DNA from: Isoetes taiwanensis
Taxonomy: Eukaryota > Streptophyta > Lycopodiopsida > Isoetales > Isoetaceae
Direction: 5' to 3'
Assembly: GCA_021234155.1 (NCBI GenBank)
Contig: JAJEKV010000011.1
Coordinates: 5,657,132 to 5,721,131, forward strand
Length of the DNA stretch: 64,000 bases
Made by a program: the position numbers and the translations under genes. A model generated the notes under the pieces. The model worked only from the letters and a program-made list of their open reading frames with translations. It had not been told where the DNA came from and did no database searches. This document shows, in pieces, positions 45,497 through 57,260 of the stretch (within the stretch, counting starts at the first letter, position 1; each line of letters opens with the position of its first letter).

Positions 45497-45743
45497 TCAA
45501 GCTTCCCTTTGAAACGTGGGATATGGGTATGGAGCCGTTTCTCCATCTGGGGCATTCCACAAAAACTGTGCATAGCTTCCCGCATGAAACGGATTTGTGG
45601 GTTCTACAGCCATGGCAGCCCTGTATGCTTTCTTTGCCCCTTCCCTGTCCCCCTTGCCTAGCCATAAGAAACTTGCATATCTGTTGATCACCTGCCCATC
45701 TGTTGGATTTGCCTTGATAGCCTTCTTAAAGAACTCATGAGCT
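45497..45743 (-). pseudogene. Captured TPR gene: C-terminal exon
   Basis: The minus strand reads AHEFFKKAIKANPTDGQ, INRYASFLWLGKGDREGAKK, YRAAMAVEPTNPFHAGSYAQ, FLWN: tetratricopeptide-like helices resembling a plant TPR family whose members end in a row of 'YAxFLW' repeats. An AG acceptor lies at 45744-45745 (TGTGCAG). It is the last part of the gene whose other exons are at 46866-46980 and 54969-55834. Confidence 0.65.
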
Positions 45744-46518
45744 CTGCACAAATTAAAAAAAAAAAGATATCAGATTCAATAAACACTAACTCATCATCCA
45801 TGTTCAACATATCGCTTCAAAAGTTTACCTGTTGTGATAGGGTTGTGGCATTGAACTAATTATAATTTACATGTTTACAGTTCTGTGCTACGGGTAACCT
45901 GAGCAGAAGAAGTGCTAGACTTTTGGAGTTGGAATGGGAATCTTTGTTACGTCTCCAAAGACTGATGCAGATGCTTACAGAGATAGAACTTCAATAGTAC
46001 TTGGCCCTGAGATAGGTATAAGAGTAAATCCATGTCTCACACTAACTATGATGGGGTTGCAGTAAGGTGGGGCCTTACTCATCATACTGAAAGTGCTGCA
46101 TGATTGTTGTCAAGCATGCATGGATCAGGCTAGAGGGGCCAAACCAGGTGAAAAGAAATGCAACGTATGGGTGTTTTGTCTTGCAGAGAATGGCTGCTTT
46201 TCTCCCGACATTTATGAACATACAGCAAGAGTGCTGGCTGAAACAGGTAATGGACTGCTATTTTTTTCCAGAGGGCTACCTTTACTTTCTAATGAAAATA
46301 TCTTTTCATGCTTGCATATCTTTCTTATTGGAACTTATTTGACATTCACAGAACTTTCTCAATAATGATTAGTGTGCTTCTTATTGATTGTATATATGTT
46401 TTTATAATATACAAAAACCATACTTGGTGTTTGAGATCTCTCTTATGTCAGAAAATTGTGCAGCATATGATCATGCTTTAAAAATATGTAGGAATCAAAA
46501 CGCCTTCTCACAGACCAA

Positions 46519-46720
46519 ATGGGTTCAGGCTATAGCGGAGCTCTGGAAGATGCAGGAGCAGTATTTGACAGTTTGCAGAATAGGAACTTTTTTGTTGGAG
46601 TATTATGATCACAGTTTATACCCAGCAAGGACATATAGATGAAGCTCTTACTCTCTTTAGAGAAATACCAGAGCAAAATGTTGTTTCATGGAATCTTGCA
46701 GCCCTGAGGTCTATGTCTAC
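46519..46720 (+). pseudogene. PPR repeat fragment captured in the outer Helitron
   Basis: The plus strand reads YSGALEDAGAVFDSLQNRNF, then after a frame change MITVYTQQGHIDEALTLFRE, IPEQNVVSWNLAA. This is one and a half canonical plant PPR motifs. It is flanked by the captured TPR exons in the opposite orientation, so the Helitron took up at least two unrelated genes. Confidence 0.75.
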
Positions 46721-46865
46721 GTTGTAGGTTCTACATTTTGTAACAACCCAATCTTTTTCTACTCTATTTTCCACACAGATATAGTTAAACATGTTGTCAC
46801 ATATGCTAACAAGAAAGGCAGGTGGAAGAAACTGCACATAAGGCAAATCTACTAAAAGGGTATCT

Positions 46866-46980
46866 TCAAAAAAGAGGCCTAAAGCTGCCATCAGGATTTG
46901 CAAGCAGCAAAGGATTTTCAGGGTCTGTGCTTAGCGCATGCTGATAGATGAGATCAGTTTTGTCATAATACTCATAATCA
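46866..46980 (-). pseudogene. Captured TPR gene: middle exon, cut by the inner Helitron
   Basis: The minus strand reads DYEYYDKTDLIYQHALSTDP, ENPLLLANPDGS, the 'EYYxxxLxxDPxNPLLLxN' start of the same TPR family. The inner Helitron begins at 46981, immediately next to these codons; the sequence resumes on the far side of it at 54863. Confidence 0.7.
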
Positions 46981-47199
46981 TCTATATATAGTAATAAAAG
47001 CAAAATGTAGTTTGTGCAGAGCATCTGGGCCGTCAAAGTTTTTTCCCATACTTTCATTTTGGACCGTTCATTAGTTAGTTATTACTTTAGAAACCAGCGT
47101 GAACGATTTTGCCCAGATTTTCACTCCTGTTTGCTGGCCACGGTTTGTCCTTGACAAAAGACATGCTTTTGTTCTAAACCGTTTGATCATAGGAAGGGA

Positions 47200-48120
47200 G
47201 GAAAAATTAGGGACGTAGTCGGTTATGCGAAATTCGGAGAGGTAGACAGAGCGATCAATCCTTTTATACCTAAGTCCGGCATGAAATCCAAAGTTGATGA
47301 TGGTTTTTCCATCTAAATTGTCTCATTTTTGCACTTGCGTTTTATTCAACTGGTAAGGGTTATGCATTTCTTATCCGGCAAATTTTTATTAAGTTGTTAT
47401 TTTGAGAGTATAAGGCTTTTGCCATCCACGATTTGTTCTGGAGGATATCATATTCGCTTGGTTCGCACTGTACAATGATGCTTCTCAAAGATTATCTCGG
47501 CAAGATAAGCAGCTAGGACGAATGCTTGCCCTCTCCAGCTAAGTGAGATAAGGCGACAAGATCAGAGATATTTTTAGGAGAAAATCCCAAGCCCTTACAC
47601 CCTTTTCATTTGATGTTTTTAGCTTGCGGCTCCCATAAGGGCTCAGATCAGGATTCAAAGACTGAGAATGAAAAGGTAAGGATCGTGAGAAACATTTCCT
47701 CGAGCTCTTCCTTTGTTTAATTGTTTGTACTTCACCTGCAAAAGTTCTCTTGCTTTCCAGATTTACAATCTTATTTCCAGGTTCATCTCCATCACTATTT
47801 GTTTTTGGCTGGAGTCGCATGAATAGCTATTAGAGGTAAGATATACTTAATGTTTTCGTTGTTGATTTGCAGTATGGAGACTTGCATTGTGGCATATCTT
47901 TTCTTTTTTTCACTTCTATCTATCACTGGTTTAATATCTATTATTTCTTTAGGGTTGGAAAATCAGCAATCTTTAATTTGCTAAAATATCATTATGAATC
48001 CTGGAGGTTGAATACGAACCCTGTAGCTCCAATTTTGTGGCTCAGTAAATGGTATTACCATGTAAGAAATCACAAAGTTGATTAGTTTATTGGATAAGAA
48101 TGCTGAAGGTCAATTTATTG
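47200..48120. other. Inner Helitron segment without identified gene
   Basis: A 93-codon minus-strand frame at 47539-47820 and small plus-strand frames have no recognised domain; possible intronic sequence of the captured NPF gene. Confidence 0.3.
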
Positions 48121-48165
48121 CCTTTGTGTTTGTCATATCTGTAAGTTTGTGTCCTGCATTATCAG

Positions 48166-49031
48166 GTTTCTGAACATGCTCTGCACACTGACACAAGTTG
48201 AAGAAGCAAAATGTGCCATAAGGGTGTTACCAAAGTTTGGAGCAACAATTCTGCAGAGCTGTGTGCTAGCACAACTGCAATCCTTCACCACGGAAGAGGT
48301 AACATCCATGGGCAGAACAATAGGGAGCTTCGAGTTCCCAGCAGCATCGATCGCGTTCTTTGCCATAGCAGCATCCCTAATTATGCTGCCACTATATGAT
48401 AAGCTACTTGTGCCAGTTGCTAGGAGAATAACAGGGCATGAAAGGGGCATCACATATCTGCAGAGGGTAGGACTTGGGATGCAGAGGGTAGGACTTGGGA
48501 TGCTGTTTGTAAGTTCATGCACAGCAGCTTCTGCACAAAGGAACATGGTTTGCTGGATAACCCTGGAGCAACTGTGCCAGTAAGTGCATTCTGGTTTGCC
48601 TTGCCATCCATATGCTTTGGCATTTCAGAAATGTTCATAACTGCAGGGCTTTTAGATTTCTTCTATGCAGAATCTCCAGAATGTATGCATAGCATGGCCA
48701 CATCCTTGCTTTTAGTTTCCATTGCCCTTGGCTTCTACCTTAGCAGTGCCATAATTAGCATAGTTAATAAGGCTACCAGACATGGGAGCAAGCCTGGTTG
48801 GCTTCCATACTGGGAACATTAACCGCATGATGGTCGTACAACTTCTATTGGCTGCTCTCTGTTCTTGGGCTCATCAACTTCTTTGCCTATGTGTGCTTTG
48901 CCATGTGGTACAAGGGAAGGTCTTATTACGAAAAGATTGAAGAAAACAAGAGGAAAAAATCTCTTCCCAATAGTCCTCGCCCGGTCACCAGTCCTAGGTC
49001 TGTCAACCCTTCCAACTCCCCATATGCCTAG
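48166..49031 (+). pseudogene. Captured NPF (NRT1/PTR family) transporter, 3' exon
   Basis: After an AG acceptor the frame reads LNMLCTLTQVEEAKCAIRVL, IMLPLYDKLLVPVARRITGH and ERGITYLQRVGLGM, the standard NPF blocks from the central loop to helix 10. A shifted frame continues as GLLDNPGATVPVSAFWFALP, FITAGLLDFFYAESPECM and ISIVNKAT. A third gives YNFYWLLSVLGLINFFAYV, MWYKGRSYYEKIEENK and a stop at 49029-49031. NPF proteins move nitrate, peptides or hormones with protons. A 21-bp tandem duplication (QRVGLGM twice) and two frameshifts make it nonfunctional. Confidence 0.85.
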
Positions 49032-49089
49032 ATAAAGATAGATAGATAGATAGATAGATAGGTAGGTAGGTAGGTAGGTAGGTAGGTAG
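49032..49089. repeat. (GATA)n/(GGTA)n microsatellite
   Basis: A GATA run followed by a GGTA run, directly after the NPF stop codon. Confidence 0.95.
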
Positions 49090-49683
49090 TATTTTAACGT
49101 CACGCCAAGTTATGGATACTCATGTTATGGATACTCATGTTAAAGGAAAAGAGAAAAAAAGTACAAAAAAAAAAAAAAAGATCGCCTCTATAAAGTGTAA
49201 AACTTCCGTGTTGACTTATTCTTCCTCTTTTCGCCTGGTCATGGCACTCCACCCTCTTGAAGTTTCCCTTGCCCTCCACCCTCTTGACGTTTCCCTTGCT
49301 GGTTTTGGTTCCTAGAAAGAATTTGAAATGGCTAGAGACATCAAAAAAGCCGATATTCAGGACGAAGTGATGGTGGAATCAGTCTCGGAGAGTGCACAGA
49401 GGATGAGAAGCAAGTGTTGCTAGGTAAATTTTTTTCATTTAATGTGTTTATTATTAGTTGATAGAGTAGAAATGAATGTGAAGCAGATGTCATGGAGTTC
49501 CTCTCACCATTTCGTATCTTTGCATTACATAGATTTACCTTCTCTATTTTTGGGTTGGCATGACCATTTTAAGTGTTGAATCATTTTGCGTAGAGAAGAT
49601 TCGTCTCATAGAGCTTATATAATGTTATAAGGAAGTTAGTGCAAATTACTCTATTCCAATGTATAGGCATAGAACCAAATCAT

Positions 49684-49830
49684 GTTACTTTTATTAGCAC
49701 AATTAGAACATGTGCAAATACCACATCTTATGAACAAGGGTACTTTTATTAGCACAGTTAGAGCATGTGCAAATACCACATCTTGTGAACAAGGGAAGCA
49801 ACTTTATACTCGGATATTTATGCCTACAGA
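49684..49830 (+). pseudogene. PPR fragment with 56-bp tandem duplication
   Basis: The plus strand reads TFISTVRACANTTSCEQGKQ, LYTRI, the start of a plant PPR motif (FxSVLKACAxxxALEQGKQIH). The first half is duplicated at 49684-49740 and 49741-49796. Captured cargo of the inner Helitron. Confidence 0.65.
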
Positions 49831-51709
49831 AGTTAGGATATATTTCTACCAGCATTTTTTCCTCCTCTATTGTACTTGCATATTAACTTATTGAATAAAT
49901 TATATTAGAATCTCTTGGCATTCTAATATGAAATCTGCAGGTGCGAGGATCTAGCAATCGCTTGGCTTGGTTCCTAGATCCTACACATTAGATGAGGATA
50001 AATTTAGGGTGAACATGGGTGTTAGATTTCTTAAAGATTGAGATTTTGTTTAGAGCATTTGGGCTTGATTGCATGTTGAATATTTGTTTCTTTTTGGGCT
50101 CTTGGTATTCTTAGGGCATTACAAATGGAAGTGCAGTCCTTCAATCACAGCAAACATACTGCCATGCAAGGTATCATTCCATTTCTGAATTCATTGTTAT
50201 GGTACTATTTTTTGATGACCTCTGCAATTGTTGTTATATGGACGTCAAATGTAAATATTTTGATTGTGATGTTCACCGGTGGGGCTTCTAAAGTTATGAA
50301 TACCTCTAACATTAGCATGTTCTGGCAGTTCGCTTGCCAAAATATGCAGATAATGTTGGTTAGTGTTTGTAGAGTTGCTTTATAAAGGTAATCTTTTTTG
50401 CATGCATATAATAATGCACACAACAAATAGCTTTTAGGAATAGAATAGAATAGAATAGAATAGCTTTTAGGAATAGCTTTTAGGAGAGCCTGTTTATTGC
50501 ATCTGCAAACTGCACAGCCATGGCTGCACCTATATTTTTGTATGTTATCATTACTTTTTGATCCATTCATTGTTTTTACATCATTTTTTGTCTTTTAAAA
50601 TAGATTTACATGTATGGTATTATAGCTGGATATTGTCATCTTAGAATGAAGCACTTCCAATTGCAAGGTTGCTCAGCATTAAGCTGAATTAATGTTGGAA
50701 CTTTTCATTTTTAGAGATGGATTTACATTTTTGATGGGTTGATTCTTTGCAGGTTGATTCATCTTTGCTATCTTTGTTCTAAGCATTGAGTTGTAGGTGA
50801 TTCATCTTTGCATTGAATTTTGAATGAAGTAATGTTGACCATGGCTTCTAATTTGAATTAGCATATGATAAGAAGCAAGGGTTTTAGCTTATACCCTCTG
50901 AGAACCATGTAGGTAAAGCCGGGCCCTTATAGCAGAATTATCCCCAAATGAGTGAATACTTACATCCATGTATCTTTGTTTGCTTCATTTTATCTCCATG
51001 TCCAATTTTATAGATGCTTTATATGAAGTGAAAGTGTTATGTACAGTTGCATTTTTCCCTATCCACTATTAGGATCCATTTGACCGTCTTTTTTCGTTTA
51101 TAGTTCAGGGCTTCATCAAGTGTTGTCTTCAGAAGCCCATCTGCCAAGAAGCCCATCTGCCTTGGCGTTTCCTATGTATCCATGTATTTCAAAATTATAT
51201 TGCCAAAGTTGTAGTCTATGTGCCAGCACCTTTAGGCTATGGCATTTAGTAGGAAATACTTGAAGAAATCGAGCAATGCCCATGCTTTCTTAGGAATTAG
51301 AATGAGATGCCTCCATAGATTCAAAGCCTACCTCTGCATACAGTAAGAAATCAGCATGTTCTGGGGCCATTATTTCTGCCTTCATGTAAATCAAGAAACA
51401 GTAGCAGCGTTACAAGAGAACAAACATGTATGCATGAATAGCAAGGATGTAATTCTCCATTGCTTTTTGAACACCAACCTGACCTTTATGAGACTCTTGA
51501 CCATCTATCTATTGCCCACAAGAAGCATGTACTTTCTAGGTTTTCTAGAAAGATTGGTGGTACTTCTATGGTACTGGTCATGGGAACAATAAGTTGCATG
51601 TTGTAACTGTAAATCAAGAAACGGTAGCAGTTAGCTGACCTTTATTGAGCGCTCTCTCATGTGAAGCTGATTGGTAACCAGAAAGAGTGCCAGAAACATT
51701 TCCAAGACG

Positions 51710-53625
51710 GGAATATATGCTATATTGCCCTTTTCTTAAAAGTTTCCCACAACATGGCATTGCAGATGGAGACATACAAGATCAAATAGAAGAATGGCTG
51801 GCAGAAAATATCCAAAGGAAAGAGTAAGGATACCGAAGTACCTGACCAGAAACAGGCTTAGCGAACTGAACATCAGATTAATAATTATTGTCATCAAGCA
51901 CATCCTGTGCAACAGTTGTCCATTCTTCCAAATGAGTACAATTTAGGAAAACAACAAGTGCAATGTTTTCCTTCTTGATTATAAGTACTCGATCTTGCCA
52001 TTTATAAATTGCATAAGAAATCATTAAAGCAGTTCTCAACAGTGTGAAGGAGCAATGAAACGGCAAGATTCCATGGACCATTGGCATCATTTCCAAGACA
52101 AAAACCGAAAAGAGATGCACCTAATGTAAAACTATAAAGCCAAATATTTCACAGTATGTCCTTTTATCAACAGAGTGAAGCCCCAATATGATAGCACCTT
52201 TAGATAAAAACTTGAAGAAATTGAGGAATGTCCATGCTTTATTAGGAGTTAGAATGAGATGCCTTCATAGCTTCTACTTCTGCATATAGATATGTATTTA
52301 CCTTCACACGGGTTGCTATAAGTAGTATTGGACAAAGATGCTTGGTGCATTCAGAATATGAACAATACGACTTTGTTTAAATCAACAATATTTGGTCCTT
52401 GGTATTTTGAAATTCGAAATGGAAATTCTTCTAATCTTGAGCAAGAGGTGAGTTGCGTATGACCATTTTGATTCTCATACTCATGCATGGTAATCCTTCA
52501 ACATGTAAATTACTGCAAGTTTGTTTACAATAAGGAACGATTGAAAGTGAGCTTTGAAGTTTAAAGCGACTTCAAAACAATCTACGATTCTTTAAATTTT
52601 TGCCAGCGGCTTATGAAAAGCGGTACAACATCGATTCTTTAAATCTTTGCCAATGGCCTATCAAACAACAGGTTCTAAGTGCACTTCAATAAGGCCCATG
52701 TTTTCCTATTGTGGCCTAACATTTAGTTCTTATAATCTGAGAGATGAAAGTTAATGGCAATGCAAAGCAAGGAGTGTTGGCCAAGGGGAGCTTTTATCCA
52801 AGAAAAGCATAGATTGTGCTTTCTGCCTAAATGGACCTTCTATTGGTTGCTTTAATGGCAATGGCAATGCATCTTATCTGCAATCTTTGCTTTAAAAATC
52901 CATTTGATATTGGACGTGACAAGATGTTAAGATATGCCATTTGAATTAAATTACAACTTATAAGGTGTTTGCGTTTCCATGTTTATAGATCAATGAACCA
53001 CTTCCGTAGAGAGCTTCCACGGTGAGCTTTTACGGTTTGTGAAATTTGTTGTGGCCTCATACTATAGGCTAATTGGGAACATAGTTGCATTCGGTGAGCT
53101 AGCTACTCAATTTGGCGAGATGTCATTTTAATGTTTAAGGGCAACAACAATGTTGCATTCATTACTATTCCACGGTTTGTACGCTCACAAAAGGAACATT
53201 TATGAAGCGAGAAAATAGTAAAGGGCAACTAATTGCTCTTGGGCTAGGGTGGCTTATTTCGTATGGATGTGCATACTAATTTTGTGCTTAATGTTTGAGA
53301 CCTCGGGCATATAAGGTATGTGCTATATTGCCCTTCTCTTATAAAGTTTGCCACAACATGGCTCTACAGATGGAGACATCCAAGATCAATTAGAAGAATG
53401 GCTGGCAGAAAACATCCAAAGGAAAGGATAACGAAGTACCTTCCCAGAAGCGGACTTAACAAACTGAACATCAGTTGAATAATTGTTGTCATCAAGCACT
53501 CGCCAAACGAGTACAATTTAGGAAAACTACAAGCCTAGTGTTTTCCTTGCTGGTTATAAGCACTTGATCTTACCATTTATAAATTGCATAAGAAATCATT
53601 AAAGCCGTTCTCAACAGTGTGAAGA
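51710..53625. repeat. Direct repeat of about 330 bp inside the inner Helitron
   Basis: Segments 51710-52050 and 53312-53625 are about 85-90% alike by eye (both contain ATGGCTGGCAGAAAA, AACTGAACATCAG and AAATTGCATAAGAAATCATTAAAGC). A shorter pair (51270-51330 and 52218-52280) lies nearby. This suggests an internal segmental duplication. No protein was recognised in this part. Confidence 0.65.
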
Positions 53626-54968
53626 ATACAATGATTGCAGGGGTTTATGGCGTCTATCCTTTCCAAAATCCTTGGCTATGGATATTGCTGCACTATCTTT
53701 ATAATCCTATTGCATTTTTAGCTTTACATGCTTGCTACTTGAACATTTAGATTATGCCTCTTTTGGAAACCTCGGATCCTACCGGTAAATGGATCCTCTT
53801 AAGTCTTTAAATTACATAAAGAAAAACATATTGTTGCTAGGTTATTAGTTGTCATGGTTTGTTATTGCGTGGAGGAAGCATTTACAACTTGAAAGAAAAC
53901 CGTGGTGTTGTCTTGAATCCTCCTAAAAGCATCCTCCCAACATCTGTTCAAGTTATTCAGCAAAACATGGAATACAACAAAATCATAACAACTATTTGGA
54001 ATGGACGTGGAGGAGAAATATGGTCCTTAGAAATTCTGTTTATGAAAACAAGACCAATTGGTGAACGTACGGTACTTATGTAAACTATCTCGATAGGCAA
54101 GATTATTAGAGGCTAAAAGATTACTCATATTCGAGGTCGTACCTGACAAGTACTTGAATTTTTGCATTTTCTTAAGAGCTTATTTATGGGAAGGTGTTTG
54201 AGGAGTAAGTAGCTGCCGAAAGAGTGATGGCATCATTGCCCAAACCATTCTAAAGTGCTCCAAGCAATTGGAGACTTTGCAAAAGATGGATTTCTTTTTT
54301 TTTTTTTTAAGTAAAAGAGGAAACTTTAGTGCAACATGGCATATTGGTCTTTTAGCCAAACATCTCCGCCAATGATTTTGTAGTTCGAATTATTAGGAGA
54401 AAGGTTTTTCATTTGATTGTTTTATTTCAAAAATGTTACATGTTGACGTTTAAGGATAGGATTTGCTAGCAAATGAAAAATATTACCTATTTTAAAAGTT
54501 CTATTATTCTACCTTATGCTTATATTGTGGTATTGTTATCTATATCCTAAACATTAAAAAGTTTGTGTTGTGCAACTCATATTGACTTCCCACGTCCATG
54601 TTTTTTAAGCTGTCAAGTTCGTTAAACTTAAGCTTTATATGCTAATATATGAGACATCTTTCACAACCATATTATCCAAGACATGTGAACTTTTATTTTC
54701 CCATTTCGTGCTGGGGTCCATCATTATTTATTAAGATATAATCTATGTTTAATTTAGAATAATTTAAGAACATAATGTTGTCCTCACGTAATCAACTTGA
54801 AGCCACAATTCCAACATTTTCATCCCAACGAAAAGCCCAGCAACGCTGGGCACTTTTTCTAGTCTAGTTATAAGTAGCTGATAACAGGAGCTACCAAAAT
54901 CTTAAGAGTTTCTCTATCCATAGGTACCATATGTGGTATAGTACCCAAATCTAAAGAGGCTTCTTGCA

Positions 54969-55834
54969 TCAAAGACCTGGCAAGAAGACTATCCTCTTTA
55001 GAGACTCTATATTGAGATTGATAGGCTTAGAACTTAACACAGTCAAGGTTCCATGCTCATCTTTGAGATCTGAAAGAAATCTGCCTGAGATGAAGGTATC
55101 TGAGGCACTGACCTCTTCTCTAGACACCATTCTTCTTGCATCAGAGTTTCTGCTAAACCAATTTTCTCCATCAGCACCGCCTGCAATAAATATGTTCTTA
55201 GAATTTCCCCGCCCGGACACGCCCTTGGAAAATGCGTATATCGAAGAATCGAAGCGTGGATCCCTTCCTCGGAACATGAAAAGAAGTCACCCCTTCATTG
55301 GATCTTTGCATTTTTTTGCGGAATAGACACCATTTAGGGTTTTGAAATTTTGGAGGGCATATACTGCATCATGCTCTTCTATGGAATAGGCAGTAAAATT
55401 TGCAAGAAGAATCATGACAGACACCATCAAGGAAGGTGTGCATGCAAAAACCTGCTGGAAAAGCCATACAAAGACCGAATGCAGTTCTCTTTGCACAAGG
55501 TTTGATAAGCTGTGAAAATCTGTGCCCCTGCATAAAGCATGGCGCATGCGAAGGGTATGGCTTTGAAGGGTCCTGATCATAAATACCATGGAAGAAAAAG
55601 CCTTCTTAAAGGGTATGGCTTTGAAGGGTCCTGATCATAAATACCATGGAAGAAAAAGCCTTCTTAATGGAGCAGCTCGCTATCCCTGTAACTGTGTCAT
55701 ATTTCATGAGCTTTTTTCTGTGCTTCTGCCTCTTTAAATCTCTCAAAGAAAGTGAAATACCCACAGGATCTGACACCGCCATGTTAGACTGCATATTGTC
55801 TATAGTTGGAAACCATTCTGGAGCTGCAAATTAA
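54969..55834 (-). pseudogene. Captured TPR gene: N-terminal exon(s)
   Basis: The minus strand reads LSLRDLKRQKHRKKLMKYDT, then LSNLVQRELHSVFVWLFQQV, FACTPSLMVSVMILLANFTA, a hydrophobic block I associate with a plant TPR protein family that has this segment before its repeats. RGDPRFDSSIYAFSKG-like sequence and FISGRFLSDLKDEHG follow toward 54969. The frame is broken by a 58-bp tandem duplication (55551-55608 and 55609-55666) and by a stop near 55287. The gene continues across the inner Helitron at 46980. Confidence 0.6.
55551..55666. repeat. Perfect 58-bp tandem duplication
   Basis: AAGGGTATGGCTTTGAAGGG to GAAAAAGCCTTCTTA, twice in a row with no visible mismatch, so recent. Confidence 0.92.
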
Positions 55835-55910
55835 AATTGTAAAAGACAAGCACAAGCTGGAACAAAAAGATCCCAACATCTGTGCTACAATTTGGGTATC
55901 AGAAGTAAGC

Positions 55911-56570
55911 AGCGGAGATTTGGATCAGAAAAAATTGGATTATGAGACGCAGCGGAGATTTGGATCAGAAAAAATTGGATTATGAGACATCTAAGAATCG
56001 CATTGGACTTTATGGTAGTCACAACAACAGCTTTGGGGACTAGATAGCAAGACCATGTGAGCAAATGATAATGTACTGAAATATCCATATTATTTAGTGA
56101 ATATCCATGTTATATAGTACTGTAATATTAAAGGCATTCTTTTATTCTTTTTGTGTATGTCTTCTATCAACACAAAGCTAAAGCATGTATCTAGACGTGT
56201 AAAGAAAAAGGCATGTTATATGGAGAATTATCCATGTTGTAAGAGCTACACAAAGTACTTTGCAATGTTAATGAATGTTATCTTATGCATGGATGGACAA
56301 GAAAATCAACATCTAAAACATTATATCATCCTAAAAGAAGCAACCATAGAACTATATCATAGTTAAAACGTTATATCATCCTCAAAGAAGCAACCATAGA
56401 ACTACATTATAGGAGTTGTTACTGGAAGATTGGAAAGAGGTGGTTTGTTAGATCTCTAGCAACAAACTTTGAAGATAGCATTTATAAGAGTTGTGCAACA
56501 ACGTTCAATTAAGCGCAAAACCTAAAGCATTTAAGTAGGATCTATTAAACCTAAAGCATTTAAGTAGGAT
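55911..56570. repeat. Three further short tandem duplications
   Basis: A 40-bp pair at 55911-55989 (CAGCGGAGATTTGGATC...), a roughly 50-bp pair at about 56315-56410 (TTATATCATCCT...CAACCATAGAACTA) and a 28-bp pair at about 56518-56572 (AAACCTAAAGCATTTAAGTA...). Confidence 0.85.
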
Positions 56571-57115
56571 CTATGATGCCCTCATATTTATGCAATGACA
56601 TTCGGTATTTCAACTATTCACGCAATTGAATAGGCAACATTTCTAAAAGTCCAAAGATATACGCAACACAACTATTCATGTACATCACCATGAACTTCCA
56701 TCGATGGTGGGCAATTACATATATCAAATAGAGCAAATTACAAAAGTAAGAATTGCATAGCGATGGGCTCACTTTCTCCATTGCAGCCCAAAATATTTAT
56801 CGCCTCTCAACTTACACCCAGCAACGCTGGGCACCATTACTAGTACTCTTTAGAATATATTACCTTCACTCTAATTGACCACATTTTTTCCTCATCCTTG
56901 TAGGCTTCACTCTAATGAACCACAATTTTTGTTCATTCTCCATGTATAAACAAGATGCTAACACATCAATGGGTTACCCATTGGAAGACCCATTGATGCG
57001 TCCACAACTACTCACCATTGTAATCACCATGCAAGTGGCAAGGATCGATCTTATGTGCCATTTTTCATTCATTATAATCAACTTATAGTTTATTGTAGTT
57101 TCGATTAAAGGAACA

Positions 57116-57260
57116 TCTATATTATAATTTTTTATAGTGTATCGTGAACCATGCCCTAATTTGGGTGGTTTAGATTATTTAAAAAGGTGGACGGCTCAGA
57201 TAGCCTACGGTTTCTTTTTGCCTTTTCTAGCTCAATTTAGGAAGAGGCTGTCAGATTCGT
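57116..57260 (+). mobile_element. Helitron (copy 4): 5' terminal region, 3' end not found
   Basis: A/TCTATATTATAATTTTTTATAG at 57115/57116, then ATGCCCTAATTTGGGTGGTTTAGATT about 37 bases in and GGTGGACGGCTCAGATAGCC. This closely parallels the 5' end of copy 1. No matching hairpin plus CTAG was found before the window ends, so it may be truncated or extend beyond 64000. The gene fragments at 58698-61300 may be its cargo. Confidence 0.6.

Larger units (their letters stand above)
46981..54862 (+). mobile_element. Helitron (copy 3, inner), 7.9 kb, nested in the outer Helitron
   Basis: The 5' end is A/TCTATATATAGTAATAAAAGC at 46980/46981, followed by CATCTGGGCCGTC. The 3' end is hairpin GCCCAGCAACGCTGGGC then ACTTTTTCTAG at 54862, with T next. 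The insertion lies between A and T inside a captured TPR exon of the outer element. Cargo: an NPF transporter 3' end (48166-49031) and a PPR piece (49684-49830). No replication protein was seen. Confidence 0.78.
44925..56843 (+). mobile_element. Helitron (copy 2, outer) with captured genes, split by an inner Helitron
   Basis: The 5' end is TCTAATATAAC at 44925 followed by ACGCCCTAATCTGGACGGTTTGGATT, homologous to the other 5' ends in the window. The 3' end is the hairpin CCCAGCAACGCTGGG then CACCATTACTAG at 56840-56843, with T after it. The base before TC is G rather than A, so the 5' border is slightly less certain. Without the inner Helitron (46981-54862) it is about 4.0 kb. Cargo: a TPR gene in antisense and PPR pieces in sense. 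No Rep/helicase was seen. Confidence 0.72.

Noticed and set aside
54964-55326. 120-codon plus-strand frame over the captured TPR segment
   Set aside because: The minus strand continues a recognisable TPR-family protein across neighbouring segments; the plus frame has no domain.
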